From Eretmocerus hayati (Eukaryota > Arthropoda > Insecta > Hymenoptera > Aphelinidae): 64,000 nucleotides of DNA. The stretch is from the NCBI GenBank assembly GCA_029851415.1, contig CM056741.1:65090282-65154281 (forward strand), read 5' to 3'. Under the pieces are notes generated by a model. The model did not search any database. It saw only the letters and a list, made by a program, of their open reading frames with translations, and was not told the origin of the DNA. Shown in pieces: positions 54,825 through 64,000 of the stretch. Each line of letters begins with the position of its first letter. Position 1 is the first letter of the stretch. Both the position numbers and the translations under genes were made by a program.

Positions 54825-56340
54825 CCTATGATTATATGAGCAGACTTGAGCTTGAGGGTGTGGCCCTGTAGGCAAGTACAGCGTCGGCACTTCCCATGCA
54901 TTTAGCCGTGGAAACCTCCTCTGAACAGCAATGTTCAGATCAACTCCCCATCATCAGATGCACCCTGAATAACACAGTCTTTTGGAGGACTTTTCACCTT
55001 GAAACGCCAACGCTGGGCAAGTATTGGTCTTGCGCGACCATGCTTATCGTACTTTAAATCCGTTTTGAATTTTTTAGCGAAGTCCTCACAACTTATGTTT
55101 TTGGCATAGTGAGACTGAACGGCTATTTTCCTCCCGGCTCAATTAAAAAATTGGCGTTTAGTTGCCCTGATACCAAAAATCAGTGTATGCACTATTTCCA
55201 ACTACATTCAGTGGATATGTGTAAAACTAGAGTGTCAGGTAAAGAAATGTTCATGAACTATGTACTCGCGGTTGCTGTTTCAAAACGCGGCACGTCCACT
55301 GTGAAATGGATCGGCAGAAAATATCATACTCGATCAAATTAAAATCAAATCATCAAGGGTTCCGAAGTAATTGTCCAAAGCTCTATCCCTCTGTACCTTA
55401 AATTGTAATGAGAGGATACTTGGAGTCCGGCAGTTGTCAACGAAAATTATCATAATTAGCATGAGCCAGCTGTCATGTCCGTGGTGTATGCCTCTCAGCC
55501 ATGTCTGTTGGTGCTACTTCGATTATGGAACGAGCGAGTGGCCTGCCTTCCCTCGTCACTGCTTAATGTGCATAATGTTGCTAGCTCGGTACTCTAGCCT
55601 GAAGTTGTGTATAGTCGGGACAGGGCTTCCTCAGGCTTCGTACATCTATCTCTCGCGTCATAAACACGCCACCACTGTATCAAGCGGTCTGATTCTCTCT
55701 ACACGCGTTGGATCGCGGACAAGCTCGTATAATAAAATACATGCACTGTACTGCTACTTGATCGTGGAGCTTACCATGTTATATCGTCATTTTTCAAACT
55801 CACCTAGGAGCAAACTCGCTTTATCACTGTTTTTCTCACCAACCTTCATCTTGTGTAAAAACTTTTTACAACGCTTCACCTTGTTCAACTTGTGCGATAC
55901 ATATATAAATTTTGATAGAGTTAATATTGATGAGTTAATGCTGGAAATGACACTAGGATGTATGGTGCTCACTTTCTTTCCATAAACTTTTTTAATCGAG
56001 CGGTGGAATGAATGCGTTGTTATAATATTGATGGATATACTCATGACCATCTTCCGAGCTCAAATCAAGATATACCTCCAAAGCTCCTCATGGAGGTTAA
56101 TGATAGTTTGCACCATATACTCTTCATGAATCAGGTAATATCAAAGGGTAATCGAAATAGCTCTCAGAAAATACGTAAATAGACTGTGGGTACAAATAAG
56201 ATGTTCGAAAATTAGAAGTGTTCCGCCCCAGTCTCTCCACATATCATCTCTATTTCATCGTACTTGGGAAGCAAATTTGATCTACCATTGGTATTCCAAC
56301 ATAACCGCATGGGACAACGCTATAGGACAACTGTCAGATG
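54825..56340. other. No gene recognised
   Basis: A plus-strand frame is open for ~204 codons (55371-55985) but starts without ATG, is cysteine-rich without pattern and has no splice context. A basic minus-strand ORF (55787-56050) overlaps it. I cannot support either. Confidence 0.4.
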
Positions 56341-56346
56341 AGTTGT

Positions 56347-56710
56347 TCAGTTCCATATAGTGGACTAACAAGGGGGACCCGCGGAGTGCGGGTCATAAAA
56401 TCTCATCAAACTTTTTTCACAGTCTCGTACCACCTCGAATATGAAGAATCCAGAGTAACTCCGCCAAATGGGCCTTCTGTTCGGAGCTACAAACAAAAAT
56501 GTTAGCATTGTCAGTATATCTATATATATCACTTTTTAACATAGGCCTATATGAGCAATGCCAATGTCATAGGCTGTAACTTTGGATGGAGGGCCCATTT
56601 GACGGAGTTACTCTGGATTCTTCATATTCTAGGTGACACGAAACAGTAAAAATTTTTTGGAAAGGATTGGTGATCCAAAGGTCTGGTCCTCCCCTTGTAA
56701 GTCCATCTAC
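56347..56710. mobile_element. Inverted-repeat MITE with GTTCAGTTCCATA end
   Basis: The left reads GTTCAGTTCCATATAGTGGA then CTAACAAGGGGGACC. The arms mirror around a TATATCTATATATATCA centre near 56525, including GAATATGAAGAATCCAGAGT and its complement. Related sequences lie at 27.2, 57.75 and 60.2-60.5 kb. Confidence 0.7.
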
Positions 56711-56947
56711 CGGCTTAATGCGCCATCTCTGAGGGTTTATATGCGTTTGGTATGGTTCCAACTGATAATATTTGACGAAAAATACTCAAATTTGTGATTA
56801 TGAATGTATTGTGAGCCATATAGAATTGCCACGGTGCACCACTGCTGCGTACATGTGCGATGCTACAGGTATGTACGTAGACCGGTATATCGTCGAGTAA
56901 AAAATTCGCCCGGGACGCCAATGATTTCACTGTAAATCATTGAGCAG

Positions 56948-57363
56948 GATGCATTGTATCCTGAGAATCGGGCTATAACCGAAACCAAGAAGAAAGATAT
57001 GATTTCTTTATTGCCTTATATCCAGTCGCAACATCGTAAATATTTTCAAGAGCTGCTAGTCGCAAAGTCCATGAGGAAAAGATCAGCAAAAAAACTAGGA
57101 GAGAGGACGAAGAAAGTGACGATGAACCAATTTACGATATTTGAATCAATTACCCAATTGTTCAGACGCAAATTCTTGCGTATGAACAGATGCACCGTTT
57201 CTTTGAAGAACATTGAAATGAAAACAATTTTAGAGGCATTTTCACTCATTACAATCAATCTATCTCCACTCAGATTCAGCTTATTTCGCCGAGAAGATAT
57301 CCATCTGATCCCACCAAAGTTCCATGATATACTTCAATTTGTTCTAGCTACAGTGAGAAGATG
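56948..57363 (+). pseudogene. Unrecognised exon-like ORF with a probable frameshift
   Basis: The frame from 56948 (just after an AG) encodes LYPENRAITETKKKDMISLL and PYIQSQHRKYFQEL. It looks like a genuine protein segment: acidic/basic alternation with a leucine-rich helix, a pattern I associate with short C-terminal segments of transposon-linked or uncharacterised insect proteins. After the A run near 57090 the listed frame turns into implausible sequence, whereas the next frame reads REDEESDDEPIYDI and stops, an acidic tail that fits better. One lost A would explain this. No upstream exons were found, so function is unknown. Confidence 0.4.
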
Positions 57364-57369
57364 ATTTGA

Positions 57370-59690
57370 AGTTTGTTAAAAAAATGATATATGTTCAGTT
57401 AGATACAATCATCATCAGATGAATATTCATTTTTCGGTGCGCGCGGAACATAATAAAATTCTGTTCTTTTATGAGTGACATTGGAGTTTCTAAAATTAAT
57501 TCCACATTATTCACCGAATTTTCTCGAATTCTTCCCGCAACCCCTTAAAACTGCTGCTAATGATTGGATTATCGGCGCCGCTCTCATCCTAGGTGATAAT
57601 TACCATGCTAGATTGATTATAGCCCCTAGAATACTTTTGAAGGCCGTGTCATCAGGTATTTAGAGCTAATCGATCCTGAAACTATAAAGCGTAACCAAAA
57701 CTCCCAGTTACAGAGCGAAACAAGTTCACCCTTGCGTCTCCTGGCGATATTTTTGGACTTACAAGGGGAGGTCCAAACTCGCGGAACACGGATCTTGATG
57801 GAACTTTGGGAATCATCTTGTTTTGGTGAGAAATGGAGGCATCTCCAAGGGTTTAAGAGGATGTCGGAGATCGACCTCTAAACTTCTGCTAGGATATAAA
57901 ATTTTTTTATTTACAAACTCACGCTCTCAATTTTCACTCAATCGATCTGAATTTTTCTTTAAGAGGTAGAAAATGTCCGTAAAAAGGGTGCTCTGGTGCG
58001 TTTCGCACGCAAATGTACCGCTCCGAGCCAAAAATCGATGTCAAAGGCAAATGCACAGAGAGGTTAGGTAGCTATTATCCTCAATTATTTAGGTTCCCAA
58101 GAGCCGAATCAGAACGAGTGGACCAGAGCACCCTTTTTGCTGATTTTACGCATCAAATAAATCATTCCCGCAGGCATTTGATGCTCAAATGAGGGAATGG
58201 TTCTGTAAATAAGATTTCGGTAGCAAAAGCGAGTATTTTGAATTGCGAAGTCGACATACACATAACCTTGTGTCGCTTGGTATGTTGGCAGCATTGGTCA
58301 TGCTTGAGCTGCGGCTGTCGCGCTGTCGGCTGCTCTACCACTGCTAAGCAGACGGCGCGCGTTTATGCTTCGTAGCCGGCGTAGCACGAGGAAATCGTGG
58401 TTTCCCGGTGGAAATGAGAGTGTCCGGGTCGGGTGAAGGTGTATCTGTTGTGAGTGTTTTGTACTGTGTTGTGTGTACACCCACGCGATGCGCAAATGTT
58501 CGCGTGCGATGGTTGTCTTGCGACGGATGCAGCTTCGCCGCAGCGCCGTGGCATCCCTCGAAAAACACGACTTTCTTATTCGAATAACAAAACTGCGGCC
58601 CAGGATAAAAAAAACGTCGTGTCGGAGTTGTGTTAGGCCTTATAGAAGCTAGCCAGCCCATGGAAACATTTGTTGGTCTTGCCCTGATGGTATAAATGAT
58701 GTTACAATACGGCGTATTTCTCCCGTTCCAGTGTATGTATTTTCTTGTGTCACTTCATAGATATTGCACGAAATATTCAATATGAGACGGGATATTGTAC
58801 TTTATACATTCAAAATGATGTAGAAAATATGATCTAATGTGTACAAGTTGAATGGAATAGAATACTTGTTTGATTGAGTTTCTGAATATCGTTGTTTAGA
58901 ATCCGCAAGTACCATCAACCTCGACCTTTGTCTCTGACCTTGCTATTGGTTTGTTAGTGGTTGATGGTGGATTCTGAACTATTCAAAATTCATAGAAACC
59001 TCATTGACCGTAATTTTCACTCCCCAAATGTGAGTTTGTGATGAATACGCATTCTTGTCAAGGAAACGCAGAGTGAGTCATTTGATTTTGAGCTGCTTCT
59101 GTGGCTCTCAGGAATGCGTTGGAGAGTCTTTTACATTGAGATGATGTGATACATGGGAAACTTCAAATGAATGCACTTCTGTAGTAGCAACTCATTTTAC
59201 TTCATCGTAAAAGACCATTGATCAACCAAAGATTTGTCAAGTCAACTTCCCAAATTCCTGATGACTCAGAATTATAATAAAATTCAATTCCAATATTCTG
59301 AATCAGGCAAAATTTTTCCAGTTCATGAAGAATCCGTGGAACTAAAAACAGTCCAAAGTCTGTTTTGTAGAATAATAGAACTTCTCTCAAGAATGGTTGA
59401 TATAAGTACTTGGTGTGCGAGCTTGGATACTTTTTCTGTATGAATGAGATTTTGTATGCTTTTATATGCATTAACCAATGACGCAGTTGAATTCATATTG
59501 GTGAATATGGATGCAGATAATTGTCTATTTGGAAAGATGAACCTGCTTTGCAAGGAAGCTCCAGATCCATTCTTGTATTCGAGTATGAATTTTGGAACTG
59601 TCAGATAGTAAATCTCAAGGAGTTATGATTTTCTGATGTTGATCAGGAATCCTTTGACTCTGATAAAGAATCTTATTCTTGTTGAAGGAT
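57370..59690. other. Mostly non-coding; half-copy of a repeat and a CpG-dense stretch
   Basis: 57751-57875 is a single, inverted half of the element at 60228-60500, sharing GGACTTACA-GGG-AGGTCC and ATCTTG-TTTGGTGAGAAATG. 58290-58640 is markedly GC- and CpG-richer than its surroundings and could be a promoter or first-exon region, but no ORF there has known motifs. Confidence 0.45.
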
Positions 59691-59719
59691 GAGTAGAGTC
59701 TCTCAGACAACATGAATTT

Positions 59720-60080
59720 TTGAATTCATCTTGTTTCAGGAAAAGGACTCTTTTTGGAGAGTATCTACAAACTATTCAAGTTTGTGAGCGTGAATGTAAA
59801 GGATGCAGAGATATGGATATTTTCAATTCATCTCGACTTGGAAAAAATGACTCTTTTTGAAGAGTATTTTCGAATTTTCTACAATTGTGAGCGTGAATAT
59901 GTTGGGTGCTTGATATGAATTTGTGAATTCATTCTAATTCGAAAAATAATACTTTTTGGAAGAGAATTCTCAAATCATTTTCGTGGAGAAACGTAAATTT
60001 GTTGATGACTAAGACTTGCCTTTTTGGAGTTTAACTTAAATGTTTCATGCTTGTGAACGTGAATAATCAGATTTTGAGCG
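59720..60080. repeat. Degenerate ~110-bp tandem array, about 3 units
   Basis: Units share GAATTCATCT, GACTCTTTTTGGAGAGTAT, TTTGTGAGCGTGAAT and a following GATATG block. Identity falls from left to right. No ORF is present. Confidence 0.6.
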
Positions 60081-60227
60081 CAGGCTCTTGCTTCAGCAAC
60101 TCGTCTCTCCCGGGATATGGCGACATCCCATCAGTGTTGCCAACAATAGAAAATTACACATGGGAAGCTCATTCTAAGTGTCGCCATCTACACTTGGAAT
60201 AAGCTAACTATCGCCAACCCGCCTGAT

Positions 60228-60500
60228 AACCTGCGAAGGTCCGACATCCTCTTAATCCAATGGGCCTCCTATTTCGAGATACAGTTGAAGAGATTAGCAT
60301 TGTCCATACAGGCCCATGTTAAAATGACACATATATAGATATAGATATATACTGACAACGCTAACCTCCATGGCTGTATCACGGGATAGGAGGCCCATGG
60401 GATTAAACCCTTGGACATACCTTCATTTCTCACCAAAACGAGATGATTCCCAGAGTTTCATCACGATCCGTGTTCCGCAAGGTTGGACCTCTCCCTGTTA
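60228..60500. mobile_element. Foldback element, relative of the 56.35-kb MITE
   Basis: CCAATGGGCCTCCTATTTCG is mirrored by CGGGATAGGAGGCCCATGGG around a TATATAGATATAGATATATA centre. The outer right side ends GTTAGTCCAC. Fragments of the family are also at 57.75 kb. Confidence 0.65.
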
Positions 60501-60534
60501 GTCCACTAGAGAACTGAAGTTTCGGCTCGAAATT

Positions 60535-60766
60535 TCAGTTCCATAGTGGACTAAGTCCACTTTTTTGCGGTAATTAGCCTCTCATTACCTGGCAGTAATT
60601 GCAAATTGTTTCGCAATGACAAAAAAAGTGAAAGTAATCACCCATCTTCATGATAGAACATTTACTTTGACCATAAATATTGACTAGAATTAAATATCTC
60701 AAAATTGCTTTGAAGTCGATTTACTCGATTCGTCGAAAATGGACTTAGTCCACTATGGAACTGAAC
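60535..60766. mobile_element. 232-bp MITE with 26-bp TIRs
   Basis: TTCAGTTCCATAGTGGACTA (then AGTCCA) at 60535 is mirrored exactly at the right, ending TAGTCCACTATGGAACTGAA. A diverged end-like copy (TAGTCCACTAGAGAACTGAA) lies just to its left at 60499-60518. Confidence 0.8.
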
Positions 60767-61054
60767 AACTCAGACGTTAGTCCGATCTTTAGCAGCTCTT
60801 TCGTATGTTCGTGAAATTCAGCTTTGCAACCACCTTCCAATAAAATCATCCGCCATTAAACGGATAAGCAGAGAATGCAATACGCACTTTCAAAGGTAAA
60901 TTCAGAGTGGAATTGGAAGAAAATAAAAACAGGAGAGATGCGATCAGTATAGGTTTTTGGTCATATTCCCGTTCTACACCTCACGCCACGCGGGTTGCAA
61001 TCCAGCAGATCTGCAAATCGATCGTGTTCTTCGCAATACGCTAGAATATGATTC

Positions 61055-61485
61055 CCCCCCAATGTGAAGGGATCGGTTGAGCGAAGTTGCGTTCATGGCG
61101 TTCTTGACCCCAGCTCCAGGGCATGCCGCACCATAATGTAGGAAAGGATCCCACGTAAAACATTCGATTCCATGAACATAAATGATCATAGAATCCGAGA
61201 ATGCCATGGTCATCCATGATCATACATAAAACCGCTCCAAACATTGCTTTTATTCCGGAAAGTTGTGATGTACTAATTCAAACTTGAACTAACATCAATA
61301 TGTCACGATACTGATCATATACTACTGAAAAAATCCTTTCAGGAGTCGGTCTCGAGTTTCAAAAAGGTGACATTATCTACGAAAACTTTCTCTTCAGAGC
61401 TTCAAAAGTTCAAAACCTGAGAATGATTCTGGGAAAGATTTTTCTGAGTAATGTTCGATCATGGAATCTTATGTTTTACATGGGC
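61055..61485. repeat. Uninterrupted copy of the repeat split at 21.5 kb
   Basis: It is collinear with 21400-21536 plus 22514-22830 and lacks the FB-like insert at the matching GGTCAT/GATCAT position (about 61210). It gives an approximate empty site for that insertion. Confidence 0.7.
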
Positions 61486-61489
61486 TGGT

Positions 61490-62990
61490 TATAGTAGAAT
61501 GATTCTAAAACGAGTCAATATTCTTGGACTATCAACTTCATCAACTTCGTTGTACGTACAGTTCTTGACTGAAAGATGAGACCTATATGATGACTCAACG
61601 ACTAATGATTCTACTCTACTTGAAAGGTCCGACCGTGGCTGCGAGTGCCTACCGTCATTGAATTTACCTTGATCGGACGCCACGCGCCGGTCGAAAAGTC
61701 TGACCAACCGATACCCAATCGACCGAGGTTGAGCTTTTGGTACACGCAAGTAATCTAATATATACTGCCAAGGATTCGAATCGTCGGGCTCTCAAACATT
61801 TCTGAGATCGAGAATCATCCATAATTTCACCAATGAATCGACTAAGTTAAGGAAGAAAAAGAGTCGGCGCTCTTTTCCAACACGACAGCATGAGAGCAAT
61901 GCTTTTGTATGGGAAGTAGTGACAGTTGCATACCTATTCACAGTGTTATCAAATGCTTACATGGTCCAACTTTCAGTCGTGTCAAAATTCAATAAACACT
62001 ACATTTGTCCCGAGTTGATCTACCTCACTCGACTCTTATCTGAATTTTAGTACTTGTAAAATCAGTATCACATAGAAATTCCATGCATTTCGTTCCGACA
62101 ACTAATTTATGGTATATCTAGATTTTAAACGAGAGGATGTTCAGAAAACTCGAAGGGTTATACAAGCACTGATCGGTCGGACAGTCATTCGGGCAATAAA
62201 TTCAACAAGATTTACGAACGGGATAAAAGACACATTGGACACGCATGTTCTGTAACTTTATAGACTGGATTGCGCTGGCGTGTATTGTCTCTCGTCGGCA
62301 TGTCTCCAGACCCGGGCGAAAGACAGTTCAAAGAGGACAAAGAACAGGCGTATAGAGTTTGCGAGTCGAGATGCGAGAGGAGGATGAGGCGCACGACGAG
62401 TTGCGGAATCGTCGTGGTGGCGAGCTGCAAGCACGTGATGCTGCGGCAGACTTCGGAAGAGCAACTGTTGCATCCCCCATTCTACCACCCTCCCTGTCTT
62501 TCTCTCCTCCACTTTTCTGTAAAGCTTTGTCGGCTCTTCTGCACCACACATGAGCCACCAACACCAACCCTCTCATATATTCTTATGTTTCGCCACCTCG
62601 CGATTCTGATATAACTCCTGCCTCTCGCTGTCTTCGACCAAGTATCGTATATACCATCCCTCATCTTCCACTTCTCATCCTTTCAAGGATCCCACCCTTG
62701 CCACGATTTGGTGTGTTGTAGTGCCGTGAAAAGAATGAATTCGTTGCACAGGTTCAATGTCATCTTTCATCGTGATTACCCACCGAAAGGGAAGTTGAAG
62801 TTGTGAGATTAGCGCGTTGCAGTGAGAAGGATGGCTTCACTCGCAATGCACCATTGATCCCGAGATTGATCCATTGAAAGCAGTGATCCTGTGAGTTACC
62901 GTGCACGGTGACTCAACTTTCTGCGGATGATTATACAAAATCATCTTGTTATTTGGGCCAAGGCAGAACGAGAAATCCCAAAATGCGTCA
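61490..62990. other. No gene recognised; GC-richer patch at 62.26-62.65 kb
   Basis: Several overlapping short ORFs on both strands fall in the GC-richer patch; none has motifs. A short ATG ORF at 62734 (23 codons, ending YPPKGKLKL) is protein-like but unsupported. This could be the 5' region of a gene that continues to the right. Confidence 0.35.
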
Positions 62991-62994
62991 CATG

Positions 62995-63199
62995 TGACTG
63001 AATTCGAGATGCCCACCGATTTCTTTGGGTGGAAGAATTGTGGGAACTTATGGAAAGAGTAGTGGCATCGCTAGTTTTAGCTCGTACTCATCACCTAGCA
63101 GTCAACCATACATTGAAGATGATTATGCAGATGCATTTGTAAATAAATCGGAATCTCTTGAAAAATTGAGAAAAATTCTGACACAGATGACTGGTTGAA
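62995..63199 (+). CDS. Unrecognised protein-like open frame without ATG
   Basis: A plus-strand frame open for about 68 codons encodes GGRIVGTYGKSSGIASF, then SSYSSPSSQPYIEDDYAD and KSESLEKLRKILTQMTG before TGA. The composition (Ser-rich, then acidic, then amphipathic) looks coding, but there is no ATG and no confirmed splice site. It may be an internal or last exon, or chance. Confidence 0.25.
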
Positions 63200-63661
63200 T
63201 AATTTTGATACTGCCACAAGAAGCCAAAGTGATCAAACCAGATCGTTGACATTAACCAAACAGCGAATGGGGAAAGGCATGGATAGGAAAGTAATGATAA
63301 TAGACCCAAGTCGATGAGCGTTGTAGAACCAAGAAGTTGTAAGAAGGTAAGGTTCTTGGATATCACGGGCTATTCGACACAATTCACTCTGTTCCAAATT
63401 CATTCTTTTAGGATCAAAATCTGAAATTCATTTGAGGCTTGAAGTTCTCCGTAAGCGTTGACATCGAAGTGACATCATGAGCGTTCGAAATCCTCTCGGT
63501 TTGATGTCTATTCGCTATTCAAGTTCGAATATTGATGCAAGGAATTTGTCGTAGTAAGACTGATTGAAATGAAAGGTTGTTCCGGAATAACCGTCAACAA
63601 CTCGAATAGGAGACCAGACAGCGTGCATCTGAGCCCAATGAGCGTCACCGGTCCGGGTGAT

Positions 63662-63960
63662 GTAAAGGTCTCGGACCGGGTGGTGTAAAGGTGATCACCC
63701 GAATTGCGAGAAGCCAACTTGCCACCGAGGAGGCTCAGAGAATCCAAGCAGTATACGGCAGATTGCTTGATGAAGAAGCGCAGCGTGAAGACGAGGAGTG
63801 TGTCAAGTTCAGCGAGTCCAGCAAGATGCCGAAGAGGTGTTTTCGGCTAAGAGGATATTTTCATGTAACCCCACATACTGGGAACGCCAGGTACAGCACA
63901 TTACTTAGCGCAGAGCTACGCACTAGGCAGAAGCTTGAGATCAAAAGGACCCCGCCTTAA
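63662..63960 (+). pseudogene. Possible decayed LINE ORF1 / gag fragment
   Basis: The open frame encodes ARSQLATEEAQRIQAVYGR, an E/R-rich stretch, then KRCFRLRGYFHVTPHTGN. The last part resembles a C-x2-C-x4-H-x4-C zinc knuckle in which one or more Cys were replaced. It begins just after a 24-base direct repeat (CCGGGT-TGTAAAGGT, 63652 and 63677). The match is loose, so the identity is tentative. Confidence 0.3.
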
Positions 63961-64000
63961 ATCATAGTATTTTGGGTTTCAGCTAAATGTGACCGTATGG

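Noticed and set aside
55371..55985. 204-codon plus-strand open frame
   Set aside because: It starts without ATG, has cysteine-rich random composition and no motif or splice context.
62258..62664. Cluster of overlapping ORFs on both strands
   Set aside because: Explained by a GC-rich patch that lowers stop-codon frequency; no motif in any frame.
63091..63366. Minus-strand 91-codon hydrophobic ORF resembling a chemoreceptor start
   Set aside because: No conserved receptor motif or continuing exons; the plus strand over part of it looks more protein-like.

Overview
The window looks like insect nuclear DNA, possibly from a hymenopteran such as a sawfly or wasp. The signs are an AT-rich background, short introns (46 to 80 bases) beside repeat-swollen ones, an R1/I-type LINE, and piggyBac-like and foldback elements. 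The order is an inference from general character; no search could be run.

Layout. 1-3151 is the 3' part of a GC-rich LINE with an open reverse-transcriptase frame that runs off the left edge, a 3' UTR and a poly-A tail. 5895-11017 is a nest of at least four inverted-repeat elements, one inside another. 11-28 kb is mostly non-coding, with small MITEs, two copies of one TIR element (17.4 and 19.8 kb), an FB-like foldback (21.5 kb) inside an older repeat, and a 1.4-kb TIR element (24.6 kb). One isolated signal-peptide-like first exon lies at 13.4 kb.

28615-50849 is the one clear host gene: a full ABC transporter of subfamily C, close to ABCC4/MRP4 (Drosophila l(2)03659 group). I resolve it into 17 exons, about 1,314 residues, with two transmembrane domains and two nucleotide-binding domains. 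All junction phases agree except at exon 1, which needs one more T in a T run. Most of its larger introns hold a long inverted repeat or MITE: introns 1, 4, 5 (three), 6, 7, 8 and 14. Intron 5 carries a 2.84-kb hairpin with ~0.9-kb arms and a 33-bp minisatellite in the loop.

51-64 kb holds more inverted-repeat elements, a second copy of the repeat that the 21.5-kb foldback interrupts, a ~110-bp tandem array, a CpG-dense stretch, and small protein-like ORFs I cannot name (56.9, 63.0 and 63.7 kb). No rRNA, intact tRNA, CRISPR array or bacterial-type operon was seen. The most notable theme is the density and nesting of foldback structures, many of which would fold into long hairpins inside the ABCC pre-mRNA.
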